A stretch of DNA of 64,000 nucleotides from contig CM077116.1 in NCBI GenBank assembly GCA_039619475.1, forward strand, positions 4,774,001 through 4,838,000, written 5' to 3'. Positions 13,744 to 24,207 of the stretch are shown here, one piece after another. Below the pieces are notes generated by a model. That model saw only the letters and a program-made list of their open reading frames with translations. It searched no databases and was not told the origin of the DNA. Each line of letters begins with the position of its first letter. The first letter of the stretch is position 1. The stretch is from Icerya purchasi. Its lineage: Eukaryota > Arthropoda > Insecta > Hemiptera > Monophlebidae. Made by a program: the position numbers and the translations under genes.

Positions 13744-14960
13744 TAATATCCATGACAGAGATTGCCGAAAAGCCCTCTATAGATAAACTAGCTTCACTAA
13801 GAGAAATACACGAATTATTCGTGAATAATTTTCGCAAATACTTTACTCGGTCAGAGTATTTAACGGTAGATGAACAAGTTATTGGCATTTTATGGAAACT
13901 GTCCATTTCGACAGTATATACCCAGCAAGCCAGCAAAATATGGACTGGAGGTGTTTGCTTTATCTGATGTAATTTACACGCTAGGTTTAGAGCCATATGT
14001 TGGAAAGCAGTCCAGTGGACGTTATTTTGCGGGTAATTCTGCTCAAGATATTGTAACTAGGCTGGTTGAGCCAGTTGAAGGAACAAACAGAAATGTTACT
14101 AATGAATTTAAAATTTTAAAACCCGTTAAATTCAGTTAGAATGTTTTATATTTTTTATTATACGAACATGGTATATATTCACTTTACACAAAATACACAT
14201 AACGTCATCTATATTAGATAATTAGGTGAACTCTTGAATATGTCCAAAACAGACGAAACCTGTCGGACTAATTTTCTATATATATACTATGAATATTTTG
14301 ATTATGTTTTATTATTTTATGTTTCAACTAATTATCTCTAATATAGATGACGTTATGTGTTTTGTGTAAAGTGAATATATAACATGTTCGTATAATAAAA
14401 AATACGTAACATTGTAACGAAATTTAACGGTTTTTAAAATTTTTAATTCATTTGAAATAAACGGTTACAGGAAAAAATCTCATGTAAGAAACATTACTGG
14501 CGATAACTGGTTCTTTAGTTTGTCATTAGCGAAGATACTAAAAGATAAAAAACTGATGTATGTCGGAACCGTACGTAAAAACTGATGTGAAATTCCTACA
14601 GAGTTTTTGCCAGGCAAAAAGAGAACTCTTCGATATTCGGACTTCAAGAAGATTGTGTACGTTGGTATCTTATTGCTCAAAAAAAAAAATAAAGTGGTTC
14701 TCCTCAATGCACTTCGATGACACCATAGATGAAGCAACCGGTAGTGCCAAAAACCTGAAATTGTTACATTTTACAACATATTATTAGTTCATGAACAAGA
14801 ATCTTCGACAGAGATTCAAGAACCCTCCGGATCACGCGGAAGATGCTACATCTACGGTCATAAACGGGACAAAACTACACGGAACTGGCGCATAAAATGT
14901 AAAAATTGGATTTGTCTAGATCACTTAAAACATACTGGTTTGAATTGTTTAGAAAACTAG
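13744..14960 (+). pseudogene. piggyBac transposase remnant
   Basis: Catalytic-core motifs appear in order but in different frames: NFRKYFTRSEYLTVDEQ (about 13.82-13.88 kb), CPFRQYIPSKPAKYGLEVFA with the first catalytic Asp in ALSD (about 13.90-13.97 kb), VTRLVEPVEGTNRNVT up to 14100, then after the palindromic insert RNITGDNWFFSLSLAKILKD with the second Asp in GDNW, then TLVSYCSKKK and MHFDDTIDEATG. The segment that would carry the third Asp is deleted. The tail resumes as a Cys-rich domain (GRCYIYGHKRDKTTRNW ... CKNWICLDH ... GLNCLEN, stop at 14958-14960). The N-terminal third is absent. Inactive. Confidence 0.85.
14101..14452. repeat. 352-bp palindromic block inside the piggyBac element
   Basis: Arms 14101-14225 and 14328-14452 are inverted copies of about 125 bp with only small indels. 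The left arm starts AATGAATTTAAAATTTTAAA and the right arm, reversed, starts AATGAATTAAAAATTTTAAA. The spacer is about 102 bp. It interrupts the transposase exactly between RNVT and RNIT. The short repeats AGAAATGTTACT (14089-14100) and AGAAACATTACT (14488-14499) could be a decayed target duplication, but 35 bp separate the right arm from the second one. No coding capacity seen. Confidence 0.8.
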
Positions 14961-15317
14961 TTCATTTTATAATAAGTCTTAGTAATACCGTGTTAGTTGT
15001 ATGAAAACACGAAATACAACCTTAACTACTAATTTAAGACTAAAATGATGCAAGAAGACCTAATAAAATAAAATATAAAAAAGTTATGAAATTACGTTAG
15101 AATTATGATTATACTTTTTTCTACACCGTTTCTTCTAAGGAATATATTAATAATTTAAAATTTTACATAATAAACACTTTGAATGCAGCCTAAACTAATT
15201 ATATTGTGGAAGAAATTTTTAAAAATTTTGAAGATATAAATCTATTTTTAAAAATGGATGACATATGTAATCCGCGCGGCCAACAATTAAACTATTTTGT
15301 GCGCGACTAATGGAGGG

Positions 15318-16284
15318 TTAAACAGAATTTGGAACGCTGTCGAAAGCCACTTACCAAGAGAATAGGCTGGGTTCAGGCCAGGATGAGTTCGAATTGATCA
15401 TGTAGCAGCTCTAACACATTACATTGAAAACGGTTTTCAGAAGAAAGTTAAGACAGCAGTGGCTTTTGCGGATTTATCATCGGCGTGCAGTATCGTTTGG
15501 CGCGACGGTCTCATGTTAAAACTCTCGAAGATAGTGCCGTGTACGAAAATAATCCGTGTTATAAACAACAGGCTGGCAGATAGGCGATTCCGAGAGTACA
15601 TTAGTTAACACGGTAGCAGATGGCGACGTACAAGTGATGGACTCCCTCAAGGATCTATATTTGCAACTATTCTCTTTAATGTATACTTCTATATCCCGGC
15701 GACAAATAGTAAAAGATTCCAGTATGCAGATGATATTGACGTACGAATTCAGGATGCAGACATTGCACAACGTGGAAATATCTTGGAACAAGATCTGAAG
15801 CAAATACTTCAAAACCTGGAAATTGAAAAACATAGATCGTCTTATTCAATCTAAATACACTATTTGGCGCATGCCGAACTAACTGTAAAATTTGAGGGAA
15901 TAAAAAACACAAAATTTCCCGGATACCCTGGAGTTACATTGGACCGTTCACTCGCTTACAACAAACATCTAAGTAATGTAGCTCAGAATAAAACTCGAAA
16001 TAATTTGATACTGAAGCTTGCCGGTGGTAGAGGATGGAGATCAACAGCAAAGGTTTTGCGGACATCGGCGCTGGCCTTAGTATATTCTGTCGCAGAGTAT
16101 TGTTCTTCCATCTGGATAAACAGTTATACAGCTACATGTTGCACTCAGGATCGTTACTGGAATACTTAGAAGTACCCCGCTGCCTTGGTTACTCGTGTTG
16201 GCAAATATAGCGCCAGCAGAGATTCGGCGTGAACAAGCCTTGCTGCGTGATTATGCTCGCTTCTCCACCAATACAGATTTACCA

Positions 16285-16315
<31 letters not shown>

Positions 16316-16572
16316 CAGAAATAGTTAACGCACCAAAACGACGTTTAATATCTCGAAAATTACCGTGGAACAAGAATAATGTAGAAAAAATCGAAACCAG
16401 ACTTACCACAAAATGGCAGAACCACTGAAACGTAATTAAAAACAAAATTGATAAGGGAAAATTGCCGAACAATCTATTTAAAGGTTCACCTGGAATTAAT
16501 CTACAAAGAAGGTATTGGGGAAATTTAAACAGAATCAGAACTGGACATAGCAGGCGCGGATATTGGATGAAG
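15318..16572 (+). pseudogene. BS-type LINE ORF2, piece 2 (RT core and thumb)
   Basis: Continues piece 1 across the piggyBac site. Visible reverse-transcriptase blocks are AGFRPG, THYIENGFQKKVKTAVAFAD, DGLPQGS-like motif near 15.64 kb and the catalytic QYADD box (YADD at 15723-15734), followed by YPGVTLDRSLAYNKHLSNVA, TRNNLILKLAGG, LRTSALALVYSVAEYCSS and LANIAPAEIRREQALLRDYA. A (TA)n run near 16.28-16.31 kb has expanded inside the coding sequence. Stops and frameshifts are frequent. It ends at GYWMK, where the RNase H LINE inserted. Confidence 0.8.
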
Positions 16573-18126
16573 ATTAGGTCCTTCTGCTATCTTGGCGTTT
16601 TCCTAGACATTCGTTTATCCTTTCACGAACATATTTCCTACCTATATACTTCCTGTCTTAAGAGAACTAATTTATTAAAGGCTCTTTCTCCACACAAATG
16701 GGGTGGTGACCCCAGTGTTCTTCTTATTCTATATAAATCTACTATTCGTTCCAAACTTGATTACTGTTCCTTCATTTATGGCAATGCTCCTAAACATCTT
16801 CTTTCCAAACTCGATAAAGTCCAAAATTCATGTATTCGTCTTTGCCTCGGTGTTCTGAAATCCTCCCCCATTCCTGCAGTACTTTCAGAAGCCAACATTC
16901 ATCCTTTACACATTCGTAGATCCTTTCTTGGGGATCGCTTCCTCATAAAACGTCTTCCTATTAAGTCTTCTAAATTAGTTTCTGCTTATTCCTACATCGT
17001 GGCCAATTGGCGATTTTCTCCCCTGAAGATTCCTATTCTTTCTCATGTCTCTCGACACCTTGCTCCTTATTCTTCATTTATCTACACATATCATAAACTC
17101 CCGTTCTTTACATTCAGCTTTATAGATTTTTTATATCCTCCTAATTTGTTTTTCCTTCCTTCTCATACTAAATATTCACCTTCTATCGCTTTAAGCGAGT
17201 ACAACGGAGCTTTGAGGTCTCTATTTCCTTCTTCGTCTGTCCTCTTTACGGATGGTTCCAAAAGCGATGAGGGGGTCGGAGCTTCCTTTCTTATTTCTTC
17301 TCTTCCACACTACGAACTTTATAAACTTCCTTCCTTCTGTTCCATTTTCACTGCAGAATCGTATGCAATACTCCGTGCAGTTCTGTTCATTGCACTTTCC
17401 TCCTATAATAATAAATACCTTATTTGTTCTGACTCCATGAGCGTCTTGCAGGCTATATCCTCCCCTTTTCCATCCTCTTCATGCGACTACATTATCCTTT
17501 CCATTCGTTCCTTAATTGCAAATCTCTTCTTAGTTCGTTCCATTCAAATCGATCTTCTTTGGATTCCCAGTCATAGCGGCATCGCAGGCAACAACCTAGT
17601 TGACTCGTTTGCTCGCTCTGCTTCCTATAACGGTAAATTTGTCAATAAATTTCCTGCCAATAATATCCTCTTTCCATCCAAACGAGCACATCTCAAATCA
17701 TGGTCGGATACCTACATTACCTCCTTTTCCAATCCTCATTCCTTTTACAAACTCTTGCAACCTCTTCCTTCATCACGTTCCTGGTTTGCTGATTTCCCTG
17801 GTTCCAGTCGTTCCGTTATTTCCTCCATAACACGTCTTCGTCTCAACCATAATTGTCTTCCTTCGTCTCTCTTTCGTTTTTCTATTGTTTCTTCCCCATA
17901 CTGTAATTTTCATCCCTCGGATCATGACTGTGTTTGTGATGCAAATAATATCCTTTTTGAATGCTCTCTTCTTGTACAGCAGCGTTCCCTCCTCTACACT
18001 AAGCTCCTCCACCTAAAACTACCTACTCCTTTTTGTGCTTCCTACATACTTTCCTTTCCTTCACCAGATGTTGTTCCAATCTTAGCGGAGTTCATTTCCT
18101 CTATTTCTTTATATATCAAAATTTAA
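16573..18126 (+). pseudogene. RT thumb plus RNase H of a truncated LINE ORF2
   Basis: Open without stops; about 517 codons. The N-terminal part (FCYLGVFLDIRLSFHEHI, then WGGDPSVLLILYKSTIRSKL) is the post-catalytic RT/thumb region; the YADD box is lost to 5' truncation. A complete RNase H fold follows: LFTDGSKSDEG (Asp codon 17251-17253), FTAESYAIL (Glu codon 17356-17358), ICSDSMSVLQ (Asp codon 17431-17433), WIPSHSGIAGNNLVDSFAR (Asp codon 17602-17604). All four acidic residues of the D-E-D-D set are present. A Cys-containing tail (CDANNILFEC) precedes the TAA at 18124-18126. By chance the frame is also open upstream to 16462, in BS-element sequence, which gives an artificial 554-codon frame. 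I/Loa/R1-type membership is possible; clade not settled. Confidence 0.85.
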
Positions 18127-18198
18127 TCCTGTTTTCGTAATTCTTTGATGATGGATCATTGCCCTTGGTTGGCGTTCCCAAAAAAAAAAAAAAAAAAA
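16573..18198 (+). mobile_element. 5'-truncated RNase H-type LINE with poly(A) tail
   Basis: Begins abruptly in the thumb region of a reverse transcriptase and ends in a 19-A tail (18180-18198). The short direct repeats GAAG at 16569-16572 and 18199-18202 flank it. It interrupts the BS-type LINE between GYWMK and KWS. No stop or frameshift is seen in the retained coding part, so it is probably the youngest member of this nest. Two more decayed 3' ends of the same type lie at 2.2-2.5 kb and 22.2-22.5 kb, all on the plus strand. Confidence 0.85.
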
Positions 18199-18385
18199 GA
18201 AGTGGTCTGTGGCTGCGTCCTCCAACTGTGAATGTGATAAAAACGCATCAAACTGCCCAGCACATTTTGGAAGAGTGCCTAATATACATATACTCTCGTC
18301 CATCCGGAGCTCAAATTGAAGGAAATTGCACAGCTTAGAGAACGAAGCTATAAATTGACTAAGAAATTTAAAATTCAACATGTAA
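18199..18385 (+). pseudogene. BS-type LINE ORF2, piece 3 (C-terminal tail)
   Basis: Resumes directly after the poly(A) of the inserted LINE. A KWS segment is followed by NCECD, then in the next frame QTAQHILEEC, the usual Cys/His tail of BS-type ORF2, and the frame that ends KFNM then TAA (18383-18385). The frame changes at least twice. The 3' UTR end is not identifiable. Confidence 0.7.
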
Positions 18386-19086
18386 CTTATTATTGTTTTA
18401 TTTTTTGTTTCAACTGATTGTATTAGGTAATCAATTTTATCTAATTATTTGTATCTGCTGTTATACAATTTTTTTCATTATTCGTCGTTATTGGTGTACT
18501 CATATTGTGACGCTAAACGATAAGAAGAATAAGGTATTTTTTGCTAAAGAAAAATGTTTCGATGATAATCATAGGACTGCAAATGCTTCAATGTGGAAGT
18601 AGGCTCAAAAAACATGAAAAAAGCAATGTTTTGTAATATTTTTCTCGGAATAATACACAAACGACTAATATCGTATTGGCATGTAGGTACATTCATACCT
18701 GCACTCACGTCCTTCATATGAAGTTTAGATGCGTGATTTGAAACGCTTGAACTTCTACATCAATTTACACATGTTCTATAACTACGCGCTTAATTGGTTG
18801 ACAAAAAAAAAAAAATCCACTTCAGAAATTATGTTCTTCTTTTTTGCACCGGTTAAACTGCATTTTACTCGACGCACGCTTGTTTGCTATTAAGTTTCAT
18901 TGCGCGTGCATGAATTATTAACAAGAAAAGCACGAAAATTGATATCTTGTCAAGGTAAATATATGAGAGAAGGCAATTTCAAAACAGCAAGTCCACACGC
19001 TAAAAAATATAAACATCATTAAACATGGTTCATTGTAAATGCTTCGTATGTACGTAGACGTTATTCTCCTTCTTCTTTAGCCGTTA
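18386..19086. other. Unassigned AT-rich stretch
   Basis: May begin with the 3' UTR of the BS-type element. No gene, RNA or terminal repeat recognised. A 12-A run lies near 18.80 kb. Confidence 0.5.
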
Positions 19087-19600
19087 TTAGTCCACTGCCG
19101 AACGAAAGCCTCCCGCAATATTTTTACCAGGCGTCGCTGTCTTATGTTTCAATTTAAACTTTTGAATTTCATCTATCCGGCGTTTCTTCAGTTGCCCTAA
19201 AGCTCGTTTCCCACCCGGATTCCCCGTCGGTCTTCGCCTCTAATCACATGACCGCACACCATCACCATTTATTATTATTAATGATATTTACTGCGTCTGT
19301 TACCTTTATTGTTTCTCGGATACGTTTTGTCATCCGTTTGTCCTTCAGAGTAATACCCAACATAGGCCGTTACATTTTTCGTAGATTGACGCTTAACTTT
19401 TTCCCATTTTTTTTTTTTTTTTTCTATTAGTACCCATGTTTCGTCATTGAGTTTGGCCGAGCACACTGATCAAACACTTTTTTTTTTCAGATTTAGGGGT
19501 GTTTCAGCGTCCTTAAGTATATTCCTAAGTTTTGAAAATGCTATCAACATTCGTCCTACAAGTAACTCGGTTACAGGTTTATACTTTATTTTATTCAACC
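19087..19600 (-). pseudogene. RTE-like endonuclease-RT remnant, C-terminal part
   Basis: On the minus strand the order of motifs is FSKLRNILKDAETPLNLKKK, a degenerate VFDQC-type segment, MLGITLKDKR-like and VTDAVNII-like pieces, then KKRRIDEIQKFKLKHKTATP and NIAGGFRSAVD followed by TAA (complement of 19087-19089). This is the characteristic end of the insect proteins annotated as endonuclease-reverse transcriptase of RTE type. The catalytic RT box is not present. Several frameshifts and a 23-base T-run (19607-19629) mark the upstream end. Confidence 0.65.
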
Positions 19601-19606
19601 AGGAAC

Positions 19607-19629
19607 TTTTTTTTTTTTTTTTTTTTTTT
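19607..19629 (+). repeat. Poly(T) tract, 23 bases
   Basis: Uninterrupted T-run at the upstream (in transcription sense) edge of the minus-strand RTE-like remnant. It could be the poly(A) tail of a minus-strand insertion or simple slippage. No paired duplication found. Confidence 0.85.
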
Positions 19630-22187
19630 AGGATTCTCACTTCGGACGGAGGCAAATTTATCAAGTATTACAGTAGTACAATAGGATTTGTAGTGACGTT
19701 AAAGCGACCCATCCAATCTAGTTTATGGCGTCAGACTGACCTTATTTCTCAAGTTTTCTACTGAGCCGTTGAATTTGGAACCGATACTAAAGTAATTTAT
19801 TTATTATAATTTATTTCGCCGAAACAATTCATCACTGATTAATTCGTTCCGTTTCCTTTATTCAGTGATGATTTCCGAAGAGGCAAACTGCTGATGTAAA
19901 TTTTATTCCGTAATTTCATTGCATTTGCAGCGAGAATTTCTGCGGAATTGCTGGGGAATTTCTACACCAAACTTCCTTCTTTGTCATTAATTTATTGATG
20001 GAAAATTAACTTTTCTGCGTTTTTAAACTCCATAATTTCATACAGCTTGCATTGGCGATTCGACAACCAGCTGTTTCCGATCGTCCGCTTTCGTTTATCT
20101 CGTATCTATATTTTTTGCTAGTTTTCTTCAGTAATTTATTATTGTTTCATATTTATAATATGCCGTTTTTTTCTTATACTGTTCCAATTTAGGGTTTCGT
20201 CACAACTGCGTTCTCACCAGTTTCATTTTCTAGCTTTTAATAGTTATTCGGATTTTACTTACAATCTCATTCAACCTCGTCTTCGTCTAATAATACGTTA
20301 TTTTCCATCTGGCCCGAATTTGTAAGTTGAGATTTTATTTTCATTATCAATTTTTCAATTTGAATCGTTCTTTCTCCGTTATTTCCTTTCGCTGAAGAGG
20401 CGTTTAAACGGGCAGGATTGGAATGCCGATAGCGTAACTAAAAAAATTATGTTTACCGGCGCCGCTGATGCTGTTGCTGGGCTAATATCCATCCTAAACG
20501 AGTTAAATTTAAATAAAAACTCGCATTTTAACGCGGACTTATCGTTTTTACAAACTATTACAACCATTAGATTGCCGCGAATAATATTTATCGCGAGCTC
20601 AATGTTGTCGAACGAACAGAGGCGGAAGAAATCATTACTACTTTCCTATCATTAAGTTTTTTTAGCGTACCGATTAAAAGAACCGGCGTGCGGATGAAGT
20701 TGAACGAAATGCGATTAATTATTCGAGCTATTAGATGAACATTTTCCGAACCGATGAAACTATTAATCTTCGCGTGCTAAAGAGCAAACGGTAATTTTGA
20801 ATAATTTCCAACAGGCCGAAGAAAGCGGCTTCGAGCGCTGCTCGTATATCTTCGATTTCATAAATCGTACTCTAAATGATTCGGTACTTTTCCGGGAAAA
20901 CCGTACCGCTGCTCTCGACGAAGGGAATTAATCAACGGTAAAGGAGCCGAAAAGTAAGTTTAACGATGCACAAACGAATGCGCGAATGTTCCGTTATTGT
21001 GGCGAATCGTAATGATGTGACTATGAAATATTCGATGGTCCGAACCGGTGAAAGGGCACCACTTGTTACCGCGATAATCCGACTTTTGGAAATTTGAACA
21101 AATTAGCCGCGTCGCGGTTCAGCCGAAATTCTCGCTAAGCCTATTATGCGGCAGCTGGTTAGGAAACGTCTACCGTTTTTTATCTCCTTTCAAGGGGTTC
21201 CTTTTTTTCTTTTTTCCATTTTCAGCGGCGTTATTAATGGAGATTCGCTTCTTCCCGCGTTATTTTGTCCATTTTCAGTTTCACAGTGGCGGCTAGAACG
21301 CGATCCAGCAGTCATCGTTAGCCGGTCGCGAAGAAAAAGTAAGCTCGCAGTTACATCATTGAGCATATAGCTCGAACAGGTAGATGTAGCGCCCGACATT
21401 CTCGCTTCCGATACACATTAACGTGATATTTGAAGGAGATTTAGTACGGCTGTCGTATCGCCTAGGAGCTCGTAAATAACACGAGTTGCTTCGGCAATTC
21501 TTCGACTTTTCCGTTTCGGTTTTTCATTTTATTTGAAATTACCGTTTTAAATTAGCGTATCCGTATTTAATATTTAGCAAATTATTTCGGAAGGAAAAGA
21601 GAACACCACTGATGTTTTCGACGCGTCAGCCTCGTTCCTATTTGTTATTAATTAGACGACTGCGCAGAAGCCCCCTCTATTCGTTAGTTTCTCAAGGTCA
21701 CTACTGTTTTTAATGCGAAAATATGCGCTTTCGGATTAGGAGACTCAATTAGCTCTGTCTGCCACTTGCTTTTAAAGTGCTTGAAATATTGGCGCGAGAG
21801 GTAATGTTTTTGTTTCTTTTACATCCCCACGTCGGACCATCGAAAATAGCCCCTTGAAACGATGTTTATAACGCAAATCCTCGATGATTTCGGTTTCGAA
21901 AGTTTGTCACATTGAAGCGTGTATGGAAAGACAGCGGAAATTTCCGAATATTAATTAAACGCTGTTTGAAAAGCGCATTTTGCTTAAGTTGGTCACTTGC
22001 AACGTGGTGTGTTAATGGATACAAAAGCACTAATAACAGCTGTGAGAAGTTCCATATCAAGTTTTGGTTAGACTGATATCGTTGCGCCTTTTTTCAATAG
22101 TCAAACATTCTTTTTTATTTTTCCATTCACCGTTTTCTCTTCCAGCTTATTCTTGCTTTCTTAAGTTATCTTCCGTACGGCGCTACA
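19630..22187. other. Unassigned block
   Basis: Small open frames near 20.4-20.65 and 21.15-21.4 kb lack recognisable motifs. GC is locally somewhat higher at 20.7-21.5 kb. I see no mobile-element signature. Confidence 0.5.
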
Positions 22188-22509
22188 TTGCACTTCTTCC
22201 TTACGCGTCGTCGATTGCGCTTTAGCCTCTTTTCTTTGTCTTGTTATTGTTTTTCACTTGCATACACGCTTCTTTCTGCACCCTCCGGTCGTTCATGCCT
22301 CGCTCTTCCATTTCTCACTCGGAACTCCTTCCACTTAATATTCCTACTCCTTTTATTGCAGCTACATCCCCGTTCTTTCATTTCCATTGCCTTCTGTTGT
22401 TTCCGCTCTCTCGGTTCTTTCATCGTCTCCATTGCTGATAGATAATCTCTATTGGTATTTTTTTTCGAATACGGGTCAACGCTTTTTGCTGGCAAGCCTT
22501 AAAAAAAAA
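22188..22509 (+). pseudogene. Third RNase H-type LINE 3' end, decayed
   Basis: Pyrimidine-rich strand like the 16.57-18.2 kb element. LTRRRLRF near the start corresponds to ITRLRLNH there; LLPLNIPTPFIA corresponds to LLHLKLPTPFCA; LSFP followed by VV in the next frame corresponds to LSFPSPDVV. The sequence ends in a short A-run (about 22501-22509) after a GGCAAGCCTT motif, comparable to GGCGTTCCC before the A-tail at 18.18 kb. Strongly diverged with frame changes. I infer kinship from this collinearity only. Confidence 0.55.
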
Positions 22510-23337
22510 GTACACCACTGGGTAGTTTCATTTGCACTGGCATTAACAGACTGTTCTAACGAAGACGTAACAACTCAAAAAATAATACATATTTCTTTTA
22601 ATTTAAAAAAAATCGATGTTATTAAAAGAGAATTTACGAAATCTTTAAACGGTTTTCCTGCCGGACTTCCCGAATGCGGCTGATTCGAAAAACGAATTTC
22701 TTGCAAAAATGTCTCTTTCGACATACGTTATGCATCTAAATTATGAGTAAGTGAGTTTTAACGGTGTACGAGTACGCGATGGCAATTGAAAACTTTTTAA
22801 ATGATGCAATAGCATCACAGTTCATTGACAGTTGATGTTGAATAAATTTCTCCTATCTAATTACGTAAGGAAATCATAAAAATCTGAACTTGCTTATGGA
22901 AGGGGTTCAAAATAAACGTGAAAAGATACCTTAAAAAACGAAAAAAAAAAAAAAAAACATAAACGGTTCGAGTACGCTTTTAATGAACATATCAAATTTA
23001 GAACATTTCTATTGAAAGTTTTGAAAATCCGACTTCAATTTTTGAATCATTCAACAAATTAAAGATCCTAAAAATCTGTCCAGCTATCCTTGATAAGTGG
23101 TATAACTAATCCGACTTTGCTTTATATATATGTAATATGGAATTCAGAACTATCTCAAAAATTACCCTTAAAAATTCATAACTCATCACCCGATAACCCT
23201 TTAAAAGCGAAATTCAAAATATAAAACAAAACACAGTAGCCCTTTCACGAAATTCAAAAATTACGAATAAAAAATTGTTTATACCCTCCTTTTGGATCAA
23301 AAGCGGCAAAAAACTTCAAAAATTCGTAAAAACATTT
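22510..23337. other. Unassigned stretch, possibly the body of a Helitron-like copy
   Basis: Contains a 17-base A-run near 22.94-22.96 kb. The part nearest 23.3 kb may belong to the minus-strand Helitron-like element whose 5' end is at 23470, but it does not match the internal sequence of the 49.3-kb copy. Confidence 0.4.
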
Positions 23338-23470
23338 TGTAGTGGACCGAATTGTGAATCTAAACCATTCTCGAATCCACTTGAATACACACAAAAAATT
23401 TCATCAAAATCGGTCCAGCCGTTTAGGAGGAATTCAATACACACGCACAGAAGAATTATACATATAAAGA
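23338..23470 (-). mobile_element. Helitron-like 5' end, minus strand
   Basis: Read on the minus strand from 23470 this begins TCTTTATATGTATAATTCTT and then CTGTGCGTGTGT, CTCCTAAACGGCTGGACCGA and CAATTCGGTCCACTAC. The same order occurs at 49279-49420 on the plus strand, starting TCTTATATATATATAATTCT. TC after an A is the expected 5' terminus of a Helitron. No 3' terminus found on this side. A mariner copy starts only 20 bp away at 23491. Confidence 0.55.
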
Positions 23471-23490
23471 TATATTATATATAAATTGTA

Positions 23491-24207
23491 CAGGGTGATT
23501 ATAATTAAAGTTCAAGTTTCAAAACGCTATAAAAAATGAACCACTGATCAGAATGACGTCAAATTTTAACGGAATATTATTGAAGAAGGGGGAAAGCGGA
23601 TGGAATAAAAAAAGTAGTTCCACTTTTTGTTTTTGCCCCGCATCTAACTTTAGTAACAGATTGTGCTATCAGTACCGCTTCATTCTGCAAAGGTTACTGT
23701 GTAGTGTGGGCTTACGGCATCATTTATCATACGACCATATTTTTCCCAGGAGACGGGTGCTTTCTCGGTCTTGTTACCTGTACCGTCACTAGTAATTGCG
23801 ATGTGCCTTTTATGCAACCACGTCATTCCAGCTTTTCAAATCGTGGATGTGTGTATGGGATCATTTTTATGCAAAATGGCGCCCCTTCGTACATTGCACA
23901 TTCAGCGAAGCAGCATTTCGGAAATGCTAGAATGATCAGTCGTCATTTCCTTACAGCCTGGCCGTCCCGATCACTTGATCTCAATCCGTGTGAATTCTGG
24001 CTGTGGAGCTATCTGAAAGATGTTGTGTTCAGTGCTCCGATTGCAAACTTAGCTGAATTGAAAGCACGCATTGCGCAACACATTCTGAACATGACTCCAG
24101 AGACACTTCGATCAGTTGTGGAACATTCTGTTTCTCGATTTCAACTAGTTGCAAAAAACGGTGGACAGCATATTGAAAATGTTTTGCGCCAGTCTCACGA
24201 AATTTAA
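23491..24207 (+). mobile_element. Right-truncated Tc1/mariner-type transposon (copy A)
   Basis: The left end is CAGGGTGATTATAATTAAAG preceded by the TA target (23489-23490). About 190 bp of this end match the right end of copy B at 29.41-29.60 kb in inverted orientation, so the family has long terminal inverted repeats. The transposase N-terminal and DNA-binding regions are missing (internal deletion), and no right inverted repeat follows the transposase stop. Confidence 0.8.
23866..24207 (+). pseudogene. Tc1/mariner transposase C-terminal half, copy A
   Basis: From FMQNGAPSYIAH through ISRHFLTAWPSRSLDLNPCE to WLWSYLKDVVFSAPIANLAE and SRFQLVAKNGGQHIENVL, ending at TAA 24205-24207. The QDGAP catalytic Asp of the family is Asn here (QNGAP), and the third acidic position (NPCE/NPCD before FWLW) is kept; 38 residues separate the two positions in this copy. 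The N-terminal half is absent, so no activity is expected. Confidence 0.8.

Larger units (their letters stand above)
13448..15317 (+). mobile_element. piggyBac-type DNA transposon, 1.87 kb, defective
   Basis: Flanked on both sides by TTAA (13444-13447 and 15318-15321), the piggyBac target. The left end begins CCCTCGATTAATCGCGC and the right end, read inward on the other strand, begins CCCTCCATTAGTCGCGC, 15 of 17 identical. CCCT starts are typical of the family. Inside are plus-strand transposase fragments and a 352-bp palindromic block (14101-14452). It sits inside a BS-type LINE whose frame is restored exactly when the element and one TTAA are removed, so both boundaries are well supported. 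Confidence 0.9.
12775..18385 (+). mobile_element. Decayed BS-type (Jockey superfamily) LINE, split by two insertions
   Basis: Three collinear plus-strand pieces (12775-13447, 15318-16572, 18199-18385) read in order as one reverse transcriptase of the type usually annotated as transposon BS or X-element. Removing a piggyBac element (13448-15317, flanked by TTAA) and an RNase H LINE (16573-18198, flanked by GAAG) rejoins the protein logic at both junctions: FERIIL continues into NRIWNAVESHLP, and GYWMK continues into KWS. The host carries many stops and frameshifts and is dead. Its 5' boundary is uncertain, and the coding end is KFNM plus TAA at 18383-18385. Confidence 0.8.
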
